A DNA stretch of 64,000 nt. Origin: Actinoplanes regularis (GTDB taxonomy: Bacteria; Actinomycetota; Actinomycetes; Mycobacteriales; Micromonosporaceae). The first letter of the stretch is position 1, and the number at the start of each line of letters is the position of its first letter. Shown here piece by piece: positions 9,161-18,208 of the stretch. The notes under the pieces are model-generated. The model worked only from the letters and a program-made list of their open reading frames with translations. It made no database searches and was not told the origin of the DNA. The stretch covers positions 909,251 to 973,250 of the forward strand of contig NZ_FZNR01000002.1 of NCBI RefSeq assembly GCF_900188005.1. The letters run 5' to 3'. The position numbers and the translations under genes were made by a program.

Positions 9161-12100
9161 TCAGGTGGTGGCCGGTTCGATGTCGAGGCTGATCCGGCCG
9201 CCGTCGTACAGGGTCACGAGGTAGGGGTGCTCGCCGCCGAGGACGTCGCCGATGATCCGGACGGTCTCTTCGCGCAGGGTCTCGGCGCGACCTTTGTCCC
9301 CGGTCGCCAGACGGCTGGCGACCAGGTTGACCGAGGCTGCCAGCACCGCCGGGTGGCTGCGGCTGTGCAGACGTTCGAGCAGCTCCTGCAGGCACAGGAC
9401 ATCCAGCTCCAGGGCCGCACCGGCGTCCTCTTCGAACTTGATGTTCGCCAGGTTCACCCGGCAGAAGGCCGGGTAGGGATGTGCCGCCGGCAGGGCTGCC
9501 GCATAGCGCGCCAGGGTCTCGGTCAGTGCCGCCTCGGCACGCGGATCACCCTCCGCGAACCGCAGGACGGCCAGATTGTTCGCGGCGGCGAGAGTGGACG
9601 GGTGCTCGTCGCCCAGGATCTGGCGATAGTTCGCCAGCACCTTCTCGGTTCCCTCGCGCGCCCTCCGGTGATCACCCGCCGCCCACTCGACGCAGGCGAC
9701 CTCGAGGTCACACGTCAGCACGTCGGCGTGTTCCGCCCCGGCGACGCCCTCCAGCGCGGCGCTGACCATCTCGATCAGTTCCCGGGCCTCGTCCAGTTTG
9801 CCGAGCTGCCGCAGCGTCACCGCCAGGTCCTTGCGGGCGGTCAGCGCGATGATGTCCGCGCCGTCCAGCGACTCCGCGCAGCTGACCAGCGTCTCCCGCA
9901 GGACCGCCTCGGAGCGCCGCAGGTCACCGTCGACGCGCAGGTAGCGACCCAGATTGCCCTTGTACAGCAGGGTCGCCCGGGCCAGCGGCCCGAGGAACGT
10001 CTCGGAGACGACCACCACCTGCTCGCCGATCTCCCGGGCCCGCCCGAAGTCACCGGCCAGCAGCAGCCAGAGCGCGTAGTTGTTCCGGGCCGCGATGGTC
10101 CGGCTGTGGTTGTCCCCCACGGTCGTCTGCCAGTGCATCAGGACCTGCTCGCCGAGCTGCACGGCTCGCTGGTACTGCCCCAGACCCGAGTGCGCCGCGG
10201 CGGCGCCGCTGAGCGCGATCAACGCGTACGGGTACGTCTCCCCACGTTGCAGGATCATCCGGCGCGCGGCGTCCTCCTGGATCTCCAGTGCCGCCTGGTA
10301 CTCGCCGTGCGCCTCCAGGATGTTCCCGAGCTCGCTGCGCATCCGCAGCAACGACAGGTGCTCAACCCCGAGGCGGCTCTCCCAGATCTTGATGGTCCGC
10401 TCGGCGAGGCGGCGTCCACCGACCAGGTCACCGCGGTAACGCAGGTACCGGACCATGTCGACGGCGAGCTGGTGCACCTCGGGATCATCGGAGTCCGGTG
10501 CGCCGGAGGGCTCCAGATGGGTCAGGATCCCCTGGTATTTCGGCCAGTTGGCCTGGTCCGACGGTTCGCCACGCTCGGCCTTCGCCAGGATCACGTGTAT
10601 CTGCTCCCGCCTGCGCCTCTGCTCCTCGACAGCGAGGTCGCTGATAATGACACTCTGCACCAGGCGATGCATGCGAAGCGCTCGAATCGCCGAATCCACC
10701 CGGGCCAGCCCGAACCGGCTGACCTCCCGCACCAACGAGTTACGCATCAACAAGTCGCGGAACATCGGGTCGTAGACCGCGAGTGCGTCAGCCATTCCGG
10801 GGCTGTCCAGCAGACTCGTGGGGATCGGCTCGGGCGCCAGGAAGGCCAGCAGTTCGACGAGGAAGGCCGCGGCCGGGTTCGCCTGGCGCAGCCGGCCCTG
10901 GGAGAGCCGCCAGGTCTCGGCGGCGGGGTGCCGGTAACCCGGCGGCGGTGGCTCGTTGAGGATCCGGGGAAGCTGCTCGTCGAGGATCTCCAGGTAGCTC
11001 CGGGCCGACATCCCGGTGGTGGCGAGCCAGGTCGCGGCCTGCTCGACGGCGAGCGGAAGGTCGCCCAGTTTGGCGGCGATCTCCTCGGCGTCCGCATCGG
11101 AGAGCCCCGGGGCGCGCCGGGTCAGCAGCGCCCGGCTCTCCGACCGGTCGAAGACGTTGATGTCGAGCGTCCACGCGGTGCGGGACCACTCCTGGCCGGG
11201 CGTGGTGACGATGATGTCGCCCGCTCCCGTCGGCAGGAACCGCCGGATCTGTTCGGGGTCCTCGGTGTTGTCGAAAATGATGATCCAGTTGGACGACGGC
11301 TTGCCCAGCCGCAGCGCTTCCAGCACCGCGGCCGCCTCCTCGTCGGCCCGGCCCGAGCCGGCGATCGGCAGCCCCAGCTCCCGGGCGAGGTCGGCCAGCG
11401 CGGTCACCACCAGGGACGGCTGGTCCGCCGAGATCCACCAGACGATGTCGTAGTCCGCGTTGAACCGGTGCACGTACTCGACCGCGATCTGCGTCTTCCC
11501 GACGCCGCCGATGCCCTGGAGCACCACCGGGCCGGTCTGTGCGTTGCTGGCGTTGAGCTGTTCGCGAAGCGCTTCCAGGGTGGCGTCCCGGCCGGTGAAG
11601 CCCGGGTTCCGCGCCGGCGCCCGCCAGACCCGGGCCGGCTCGAACGGGAACCGCGGACGTGGGCCGCCCGAGATGCCGACATGCCCGAGACCCGAGTCGC
11701 GGAGGTCGAGGCGCTCCATCAGCGAGTCGCGCGCGGTTCGTTCCGGCACGTTGAACATGTCCACCGACTCACGCTCGGTGAACGGCTCCGGTGGCCGGAA
11801 ACCGTCGACCCGGACCGGAACGACGAATCGGCCGAAGCCCGGAATGTCGCGGCGGATCATCAACCGCCACCAGTGCTCCATCTGGGGCGCGCGGACCGAC
11901 TCCTGGGAGAGCAGAATGACCGCGCAGTCCACCCGGGCCAGAAGGTCGGCGGCGTCGACGGACGCGTTGACGTCCTGCAGCACACTGCGCTGCCCGGCCA
12001 GCCGCAGCTGGTAGGCGATCCACTCGGCCCAGATCCGGTCCCGCGGGGTGTAGCAGATCAGCGCCGGTCCGGGGTTCGCCGTGCCGCGCTGTTCGAACTC

Positions 12101-13078
12101 GGCGAGCCACCCGAGGCGGATCGCCTCCGAGATCTCGCCGAGCTCGCACTTCTCGCCGACCAGTTCACCGGCGAGACGTTCGTACGCGGCCAGCAGGTCG
12201 TTCTCCTGATACGGCCGGTCACCGAAGGCGGCGAGGGTCTCCTCGTACGCGTAGAAGGGTTTGTAGGGCTGTTCGACCTGACCCCAGTACTTGCTCGGAT
12301 CGGCATAGCCCAGCGCCGCCACGAAGTCCCGGAACTGCTGCTGGGCCAGGCCACGCCGGCGGTTGAGCTTGGCGGTCTCGCCGTCCTCGACGCGGCTGGG
12401 GACCGGGAAGATGCGGATGTCGTCCGGACGCAGCCGGCGGATGGTGTTCGCCACCGACACCGCGCCCTCGATGCTCTGGTTGTTGTAGGCGAAGCAGTTG
12501 ACCACGGTGTCCGGGAGCGTGACCGTGCAGATGCCCGCGTTGTCGCTCAGCCCGGTACGGCTGTCGATCAGCGTGACGTCGTAGTGCCGCCGCATCCCGT
12601 GGGCGAGCTCGAGCAGGAAGTCCTCGCCGTCCAGGGCGGTGAAGAACGTCTCCCAGTCGAAGTTGCTGACCACGTGCGAGTACTCGGGGGCCTGCACGCC
12701 GGAGGAGACGAAGTCGATCGAGCCACCGCGCGGAAAGTCATATCGCTCCAGCGAGGTCGCGTACTCCTGCACCCGGGCCAGCCGCCGGATCTCGTCGGGT
12801 TGCAGGCGCTCGCCCCGCAGCGCGGCCTCGCTGGCCCGGCGCTCGAAGCGGGTGACGGCGTCGATCACGCCGGGTGACTGCCGCAGGTCCCGGTCGGCCA
12901 GGAAGGGGGCGAAATACCGGTGCAGGCCCGGTGACTCGAGGTCCCAGTCCACGGTGAGCACCCGCCGGCCGGTGCTGGCCAGGATCCAGGCGACGTTCGC
13001 CAGTGCCATGGTCCGGCCGACCCCACCCTTGAACGAGTAGAAGGTGATGATCTGACCGTCCTGACCCGAGGGTCCCAT
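9161..13078 (-). CDS. fxsT: FxSxx-COOH system STAND/TPR protein FxsT, copy 2
   Basis: 1,305-aa paralogue of the first FxsT with the same order of parts: MinD-like P-loop (KGGVGRT at 17-23), TIR-like segment from about residue 334 (ALICYTPRDRIWAEWIA), NB-ARC domain from about 519 (GIGGVGKTQIAVEY; WIIIFDNTED; GDLPLAVEQAATWLA) and a long C-terminal TPR array. The two copies differ enough in sequence to be old paralogues or separate acquisitions rather than a fresh duplication. It lies 109 bases downstream of its fxsC, and 146 bases separate it from the fxsA/fxsB pair of set 1. Confidence 0.85.
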   Translation of the reverse strand: MGPSGQDGQIITFYSFKGGVGRTMALANVAWILASTGRRVLTVDWDLESPGLHRYFAPFLADRDLRQSPGVIDAVTRFERRASEAALRGERLQPDEIRRLARVQEYATSLERYDFPRGGSIDFVSSGVQAPEYSHVVSNFDWETFFTALDGEDFLLELAHGMRRHYDVTLIDSRTGLSDNAGICTVTLPDTVVNCFAYNNQSIEGAVSVANTIRRLRPDDIRIFPVPSRVEDGETAKLNRRRGLAQQQFRDFVAALGYADPSKYWGQVEQPYKPFYAYEETLAAFGDRPYQENDLLAAYERLAGELVGEKCELGEISEAIRLGWLAEFEQRGTANPGPALICYTPRDRIWAEWIAYQLRLAGQRSVLQDVNASVDAADLLARVDCAVILLSQESVRAPQMEHWWRLMIRRDIPGFGRFVVPVRVDGFRPPEPFTERESVDMFNVPERTARDSLMERLDLRDSGLGHVGISGGPRPRFPFEPARVWRAPARNPGFTGRDATLEALREQLNASNAQTGPVVLQGIGGVGKTQIAVEYVHRFNADYDIVWWISADQPSLVVTALADLARELGLPIAGSGRADEEAAAVLEALRLGKPSSNWIIIFDNTEDPEQIRRFLPTGAGDIIVTTPGQEWSRTAWTLDINVFDRSESRALLTRRAPGLSDADAEEIAAKLGDLPLAVEQAATWLATTGMSARSYLEILDEQLPRILNEPPPPGYRHPAAETWRLSQGRLRQANPAAAFLVELLAFLAPEPIPTSLLDSPGMADALAVYDPMFRDLLMRNSLVREVSRFGLARVDSAIRALRMHRLVQSVIISDLAVEEQRRRREQIHVILAKAERGEPSDQANWPKYQGILTHLEPSGAPDSDDPEVHQLAVDMVRYLRYRGDLVGGRRLAERTIKIWESRLGVEHLSLLRMRSELGNILEAHGEYQAALEIQEDAARRMILQRGETYPYALIALSGAAAAHSGLGQYQRAVQLGEQVLMHWQTTVGDNHSRTIAARNNYALWLLLAGDFGRAREIGEQVVVVSETFLGPLARATLLYKGNLGRYLRVDGDLRRSEAVLRETLVSCAESLDGADIIALTARKDLAVTLRQLGKLDEARELIEMVSAALEGVAGAEHADVLTCDLEVACVEWAAGDHRRAREGTEKVLANYRQILGDEHPSTLAAANNLAVLRFAEGDPRAEAALTETLARYAAALPAAHPYPAFCRVNLANIKFEEDAGAALELDVLCLQELLERLHSRSHPAVLAASVNLVASRLATGDKGRAETLREETVRIIGDVLGGEHPYLVTLYDGGRISLDIEPATT

Positions 13079-13187
13079 ACGTCACCGCCCTGCCTCGTTT
13101 CCGCCGTACGGGCGGACATCACGGCCTTCGGTCATTGTCACGCGCCGGTCAAGGAACACACCCGGCACCACCCGCAAGGTCATCGAT

Positions 13188-14366
13188 TCATGGCCCTTCC
13201 AGCACGGGACGGGTGCCCTTGCCCGGCTGGGGCTCCACCACGCCACGCCGGTACGCCCGGCGCTGCGCGGTGGCGATCGCCACCGAGAGATCGGTGTCGA
13301 AGTCGTCCGGTGAGTCGACACCGACCCGGAAGAGCGAGTCACGCCAGGACGATCGGCCGGGAAAGGTCTCGAGCACCTCGCGACGGAGTTCGGAGCGGTG
13401 CGCCGTGGTCTCCGGATCGTCCCGGTTGGCCGGAACGAGAACCGCGACCGCCGAGTCGTCGCGCCCCCCGATCTCGCGCAACGCCCGGCCGAGATGCTCC
13501 AGACGGGTGGCCCACGCGTCGACGAGCAGCACGAGGATGTCCCGACGCGAGCCGCCTCGCAGCCGTTCCGGCACCGACTCGATCGAGACCACCTCGGACT
13601 GCAGCCGGCGGTCGGAGACGATGTCCCGGGCCCGCGCCACCAAAGACTGCGGGGCGACCGGCTGATAGGGCGCCCAGTCCTCCCGACGCCTGCCGTAGAA
13701 CCGCAGGTCGTCGCGGATCGTACGCATCTGCTCCCGGGTGCCGGCCGCGATCACCACGTAGACCTTCGTCGCCTCGTGGCCGTCGCCGTGCCCGAACCTC
13801 CGACCGGCCAGCGGGTTCACCGCGCCGTCGACGTCGATCGCCAGACGGGCCGGTGGCAGCCGCCGGGTGTGCGCGGTCTCCACCACCCGGTGGGCCAGCG
13901 ACGCGACGAACGCCCGGTATGCCGGGCGGTGGGAGCGCAGCCGCATCAGGATTCGCAGGTCGTCGTCGTTGGGCGTCCGATGCGGACGGAGGTCGAGATC
14001 TTCCTCGGCAAGCGCGTTCTCGGGGAGGTCGGCCGCGGCCCAGAGCACCGGGATCATGGAGTCCGCGTCCCGGTCCCCGGTGGACCGGTCCGCCCGGAGG
14101 CGATCGGCGAAGATCCCCCAGCACCGGCCGCAGCGGTCATTGCCCAGATACTTCGCCGACCACAGCGCGATGAAGGTCTGGCAGGTGCTGAGCGCCGCCC
14201 GCGCGTCGGACGGCCAGTTCGCCGTCCCGCTGGCGTCCAGGTAACCGACGACCTGCTGTGGCTCGGCGCCGATCCGCCGGGTGATCTCCGCACTCAGATC
14301 ACGGTGCAGGCGGTGTACGAAGATCTCGTCCTCATCCGGAGCACAACTCAGAAAGAAGTACAGCAT
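13188..14366 (-). CDS. fxsC: TIR-like protein FxsC, copy 2
   Basis: 392-aa TIR-like protein. The ATG at 14366 follows GGGAGG at a five-base spacing and opens the conserved strand LYFFLSCAPDEDE. A longer frame runs to 14786 but crosses into fxsB and is spurious. Matches to copy 1 include QQVVGYLD, CQTFIALWSAKYL, FYGRRREDWAPYQP, ILVLLVDAWA, AVLVPANRDDPET and the Pro/Gly-rich end. Copy 2 has C-A-P where copy 1 has Y-A-R, so the two TIR-like domains differ at the loop after the first strand. Catalytic activity cannot be judged from this. Confidence 0.82.
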   Translation of the reverse strand: MLYFFLSCAPDEDEIFVHRLHRDLSAEITRRIGAEPQQVVGYLDASGTANWPSDARAALSTCQTFIALWSAKYLGNDRCGRCWGIFADRLRADRSTGDRDADSMIPVLWAAADLPENALAEEDLDLRPHRTPNDDDLRILMRLRSHRPAYRAFVASLAHRVVETAHTRRLPPARLAIDVDGAVNPLAGRRFGHGDGHEATKVYVVIAAGTREQMRTIRDDLRFYGRRREDWAPYQPVAPQSLVARARDIVSDRRLQSEVVSIESVPERLRGGSRRDILVLLVDAWATRLEHLGRALREIGGRDDSAVAVLVPANRDDPETTAHRSELRREVLETFPGRSSWRDSLFRVGVDSPDDFDTDLSVAIATAQRRAYRRGVVEPQPGKGTRPVLEGP

Positions 14367-14542
14367 CCGGCCTCCCGGCGACCGTCGACGGGACCACCCA
14401 GGCACCTCGGTCACAGGCCGTGTCCAGGGCCTCTCCTCCAGACCGGCCGGCGACCCGTCAGGCCACTCGGTAGGGCTTCTGTCATTACTACCGCACCGAG
14501 GGACCGCTGAGATACCCCTGACGTCCAGATCGACACCGGAGG

Positions 14543-15706
14543 CTAAACCCGCCGGGACAGGTCGGCGGCCAGCCGTTGCGCCGCGTGGCCGATGAAGGCG
14601 GCCAGGTCGGCACAGTAGACGGACGGGTTGTCGAACTCCCGGCCGAGGCCGAACCGGTGCGCGTAGAGGCCGCCACCGCAGACTTCGACCAGTGGGCAGC
14701 GGCGGCACTCGGCGGAGAGGCCGGCGAGCCCGGACTGGCGGGCCCGCACGCCGGGATGCTCCAGGTACTGGTCGAACGAGTGCCATCGGACATGCAGGCC
14801 GGTCGCCGGGGCACCCTGTGCCACGGTCTTCAGCACGTCACCCTGTTCCAGCGTGCCGTCGGTCTCCACGGTCACCAGGTCGATGCGCCCGAGCCCGATC
14901 GCCTCGCTGCCGCTGGGGCCACCGAGCAGCAGCGACACCACGGACTCGAACAGCCGGACGCGGGTCTGCGGGACCTCCGCCTCGTACCACAGATCGAAGA
15001 TCACCTTGAGCCAGTCGGCATAGGGCGTGCTGCCGCGGTCCGGTCCCCGGGCCGGCGGTGGCCGGTCCCAGGTCCCGTGCGGCAGGAGGAAATCGATCTC
15101 CGGCGGGTCGAAGGAGAGCAGGTGCCGGTACACCTCGGCGGGGTCGTTCGCGACGTCGACGGTGCACAGGATGCCGCCGTAGACCGGGCGGTTCCACGCC
15201 TCGTTGAGGGTCCGCAGCGCACGAGCCGTGCCGGCGTGACTGCCCCGGCCGTCGGCGTACACGCGGTGCCGGTCGTTGGCCGCCGGCGGACCGTCCAGGC
15301 TGACCCCGATCCGGATCCGGTGCCGGGCGCAGAGATCGAGATACTCCCGGTTCAGCAGCAGGCCGTTGGTCTGCAGGCCGAACGCGACCTTGGTGTCGGT
15401 GGTGACCGCGCCGCGGACCGCCCGGACCAGGTAGTCGATCAGATCCGGCCCGGCCAGCAGCGGCTCGCCGCCGTGCAGGATGACGGTGAGGAACGGCAGG
15501 TCGTGCTTGCCGGCATGCTCGGCGATCCGGGCCGCGGCCAGGTCGATGGTGGCGCGGGAGATGACCTGGGGCCGATCCCGCCAGCTCTGGTCGGCGTGCC
15601 GGTAGACGTAGCAGTGGTCGCAGGCCAGATTGCACCGACTGTGCATCTTGAACAGGATCTGGCGGATCGGCGAGGTGGCCGGCTCCCCGCCGGCCTCCGG
15701 ACTCAC
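14543..15706 (-). CDS. fxsB: Radical SAM/SPASM peptide maturase FxsB, copy 2
   Basis: 387-aa paralogue of the first FxsB. CNLACDHC gives C25, C29 and C32 for the SAM cluster; LHGGEPLLAG follows; the SPASM part has CRRC, CGGG and VYCAD. It starts at a GTG overlapping the fxsA stop (GTGA), so precursor and enzyme are translationally coupled. The gap to the next gene, fxsC, is 176 bases. All ligating cysteines seen in copy 1 are present. Confidence 0.9.
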   Translation of the reverse strand: MSPEAGGEPATSPIRQILFKMHSRCNLACDHCYVYRHADQSWRDRPQVISRATIDLAAARIAEHAGKHDLPFLTVILHGGEPLLAGPDLIDYLVRAVRGAVTTDTKVAFGLQTNGLLLNREYLDLCARHRIRIGVSLDGPPAANDRHRVYADGRGSHAGTARALRTLNEAWNRPVYGGILCTVDVANDPAEVYRHLLSFDPPEIDFLLPHGTWDRPPPARGPDRGSTPYADWLKVIFDLWYEAEVPQTRVRLFESVVSLLLGGPSGSEAIGLGRIDLVTVETDGTLEQGDVLKTVAQGAPATGLHVRWHSFDQYLEHPGVRARQSGLAGLSAECRRCPLVEVCGGGLYAHRFGLGREFDNPSVYCADLAAFIGHAAQRLAADLSRRV

Positions 15707-15897
15707 GCGGCCAGCGCCTCAGGGTGCTGTGTGCCGATGAAGTTGGCGAAGGCGCTGCCCTGGACCTCGTCGCCCGGTGAGCCGTCGGCGGCGAGCCGCC
15801 ACCGCAGCGCGGGTCGGAGGCGGGCGAGCGACTCACGCTCGCATGCCGAGGGAGGGTTCTGCCGAAGGGCCGTGACGATCTCGCTGTCCTCGGTCAT
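15703..15897 (-). CDS. fxsA: FxsA-type RiPP precursor peptide, copy 2
   Basis: 64-aa peptide starting MTEDSEIVTAL, with GAGGT seven bases before the ATG. The core region reads AFANFIGTQHPEALAA: the F-A-N unit matches F-T-N of copy 1, but F-V-S is replaced by F-I-G and the chain runs nine residues past the glycine. It lacks the exact FxSxx terminus; the assignment depends on the four-base overlap with fxsB and the shared core. The two precursors have little in common N-terminally, so each may be specific for its own FxsB. Confidence 0.75.
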   Translation of the reverse strand: MTEDSEIVTALRQNPPSACERESLARLRPALRWRLAADGSPGDEVQGSAFANFIGTQHPEALAA

Positions 15898-15959
15898 GGG
15901 GATTACCTCGCATCGGGGACCGGCCGGAAATCGAACGGCTCGTAGCCGTTCGACTACCC

Positions 15960-16814
15960 TCAGCGTAGGCCGTCGCCCGGCATGCGTATAGCGTTCGTCG
16001 ATGCCTCCCCCGGCGAGCGGCGACGGTCGGCCAGCCAGTCGCGGGCGAAAGCGACCGCCGCCGGCAGCTCCAGCAACCGGGCCCGGGCAGATCCGACCGA
16101 TCCCACCGTCACCGTCCTGGTGCGCTCCAGATCGGCGCCGAGAGCGGCGAAGTCACCCGCGTCGAGCAGGACGCCGCGATAGGGCACCCAGGCCCGTCCC
16201 GCGGGGGTGGTCATCACGCAGGCGTTGTCGCGCGGGGTGCGCCAGGGCAGCCGATACTCGGCGAGGTGGAACGCCGTGCAGCGGTCGAAGCCCACCCCCA
16301 GCAGCACGATCCTGGCCCCGGCCGCCTCCAGCGCGGCCAGTGGCGACTCCTCCCCCAGTTCGCTGGCCAGATCGTGCCGGCTCATCAGGGCTTCGGCCCG
16401 GGCGCCGATCGCGGCGAACGAGGTCTGCGGGTGCGGGCTGCGGCGGGCGCCGGGCCAGCACCGGACCGTCTCCGGGATGATCCCCAGCGCCCGGCAGGGC
16501 GTGAGCCGCGGATCGTACGGCGGCAGGCTGTCCCGGATCCGCGGCCACCAGGACGCCGGGATCTCCGGACCGGCCCACCGCGCCGGGTCCCGGTTCTCGG
16601 TGGCGAACGCGGGCACCACCAGCGTCCCGGCCGGCCCGAGCACGTCGAGGAACGCCTGGACCACGGCGACCGGGCCGCCGCAGACCCAGCCCAGCGACCT
16701 CAGCGAGGAGTGCAGCAGCACCGTGTCGCCCGCACCGAGACCGAGCGTCCGCAGGTCCCGGGCGAGGGACAGGTTCGTGCGCGGACCGGTGCCGTCGCGC
16801 TCCGCGAGATCCAT
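15960..16814 (-). CDS. Aminoglycoside N(3)-acetyltransferase-like protein of the Fxs locus
   Basis: 284-aa member of the AAC(3) fold family, whose enzymes transfer acetyl from acetyl-CoA to an amine. Visible family features are LLHSSLRSLGWVCGGP near the N-terminus, GTLVVPAF, and HPQTSFAAIGARAE with the conserved His-Pro. AGGAGG sits five bases before the ATG at 16814, so I rejected the longer frame to 16859. It ends up in the same orientation 62 bases upstream of fxsA2. From memory, AAC(3)-like genes recur beside Fxs loci, so it may acylate a peptide or other partner rather than a drug. Do not read it as proven antibiotic resistance. Confidence 0.75.
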   Translation of the reverse strand: MDLAERDGTGPRTNLSLARDLRTLGLGAGDTVLLHSSLRSLGWVCGGPVAVVQAFLDVLGPAGTLVVPAFATENRDPARWAGPEIPASWWPRIRDSLPPYDPRLTPCRALGIIPETVRCWPGARRSPHPQTSFAAIGARAEALMSRHDLASELGEESPLAALEAAGARIVLLGVGFDRCTAFHLAEYRLPWRTPRDNACVMTTPAGRAWVPYRGVLLDAGDFAALGADLERTRTVTVGSVGSARARLLELPAAVAFARDWLADRRRSPGEASTNAIRMPGDGLR

Positions 16815-16924
16815 GGTCGCCTCCTGACGAGTTCCATCACCGGCGGTGGTGCTGATCACCTCGCCGGGGCCTGGCGTGCCGGCCGCCGCGGCAGGCTCCA
16901 GGCTGTCCGGTGGAGGTCCTCACT

Positions 16925-18208
16925 ATGTGCGCAACCTGCGGTGAATCCACGCCTGTTCCCCGCGCGCCGCGACGGTTCGCCGCGTTGCGCAACCCGGACA
17001 GCCGGCCCTACCTGTTCGGGGCCGCGCTGGCGATGATGGCCGACAACATCGAGCACGTCATCACCTACTGGGTGCTGTGGGAGAGGTTCCACTCGCCGGT
17101 GCTCTCCGGTTTCCAGGTGATCAGCCACTGGGTGCCGTTCCTGTTCCTGTCGGTCTGGTTCGGCTCGCTCGCCGACCGGTACGACTGCCGCCGGGTGATC
17201 CAGGCCGCGCAGGCGCTGTTCATGCTGGTCTCGGCGGCCTGGGGCGTGCTCTTCCTGACCGGCACGCTGCAGGTCTGGCACGCCTGCGTGCTGCTGGTGC
17301 TGCACGGCGTCGCGGGCGCGCTGTGGGGCCCCGGCGAGCAGTTGATGCTGCACGACTTCGTCGGTGACGAGGAGCTGCCCAGCGCGGTCCGGCTCAACGC
17401 GACGTTCCGCAGCCTCGGGGTGCTGTTCGGGCCGGCGGTCGGCTCGGCGCTGCTGCTCGGGCTCGGTTCGACCTGGGGCATCTTCGCGAACATCGCGTTC
17501 TACCTGCCGCTCACCCTGTTCCTGTTCCGTACCCGGTTCACCGGGCACAGCCGGCACGGCGGCGTGCCCCGCGAGCGGCGACGGGTCGGGATCATGGACT
17601 CGGTCCGGGTGCTCCGTGAGGTCCGCGCCGATCACACCCTGGTCAGCATGATCATCCTGGGTGGCCTGGGATCGTTCTTCGTCGGCGCGTCACTGCAGTC
17701 GGCGATGCCGCTCTTCGCTCAGGACCTGGGCAGCGGGAGCGCCGGAACGGCGTACGGCGTCCTGCTCTTCGCCAACGGCGCCGGAGGCGTGCTCGGCGGT
17801 CTCGTCCTGGAGGCCACCGGATGGATCCGTCCCACGGTGATCTCCGCGGTGATCAGTACCGGTCTCTACGGGTTGTTCACGCTCTGCTTCGCGGTCACCC
17901 CGAGTTACCCGCTGGCGGTGCTCCTGCTGGTCGCGGGCGGGGTGGCCAACCTGGCGTCGATGTCGGTCGGGCAGACCGTGGTGCAGCTGATCGCCCCGCC
18001 CGCGGACCGGGGCCGGGTGATCGGCGTCTACGGGATGTCCGCGAACGGCCTGCGTTTCGGCAGCGGGATCACGGTCGGCCTGTTCGGCGCGGTGGTCGGC
18101 ATCCACTGGTCGCTGAGCCTGAGTGCGACCGCGCTGTGCCTGGGCACGCTGCTGGCCGCGGTCCACGCCCGAGGCGCCGGGAGTCACCAGTCGAAACGGT
18201 CCGGATAG
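16925..18208 (+). CDS. Major facilitator superfamily exporter
   Basis: 427-aa integral membrane protein with about twelve hydrophobic segments and an MFS loop motif WFGSLADRYDCRR between helices 2 and 3. The overall pattern resembles EntS/MFS_3-type drug or siderophore exporters. The ATG at 16925 has GGAGG at 16912-16916; a GTG at 16910 is possible. It is divergent from the AAC(3)-like gene with 110 bases between starts, so the two could share a control region. Its C-terminal codons overlap the convergent SGNH hydrolase gene by 25 bases. The substrate cannot be told. Confidence 0.8.
   Translation: MCATCGESTPVPRAPRRFAALRNPDSRPYLFGAALAMMADNIEHVITYWVLWERFHSPVLSGFQVISHWVPFLFLSVWFGSLADRYDCRRVIQAAQALFMLVSAAWGVLFLTGTLQVWHACVLLVLHGVAGALWGPGEQLMLHDFVGDEELPSAVRLNATFRSLGVLFGPAVGSALLLGLGSTWGIFANIAFYLPLTLFLFRTRFTGHSRHGGVPRERRRVGIMDSVRVLREVRADHTLVSMIILGGLGSFFVGASLQSAMPLFAQDLGSGSAGTAYGVLLFANGAGGVLGGLVLEATGWIRPTVISAVISTGLYGLFTLCFAVTPSYPLAVLLLVAGGVANLASMSVGQTVVQLIAPPADRGRVIGVYGMSANGLRFGSGITVGLFGAVVGIHWSLSLSATALCLGTLLAAVHARGAGSHQSKRSG

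Noticed and set aside
9143..12877. A 1,244-codon open frame antisense to the second fxsT
   Set aside because: High GC with strong third-position bias keeps antisense frames open. The sequence is Arg/Gly/Leu/Val-rich without domains, while the minus strand encodes a clear multidomain protein.
13339..14786. Extension of the second fxsC beyond ATG 14366 and overlapping Arg-rich frames
   Set aside because: The conserved FxsC start and a good ribosome site are at 14366; the extra sequence runs into the downstream end of fxsB.
16001..16827. Plus-strand frames opposite the AAC(3)-like gene
   Set aside because: Arg/Pro/Ala-rich antisense shadows; the minus-strand product has the AAC(3) signature regions.
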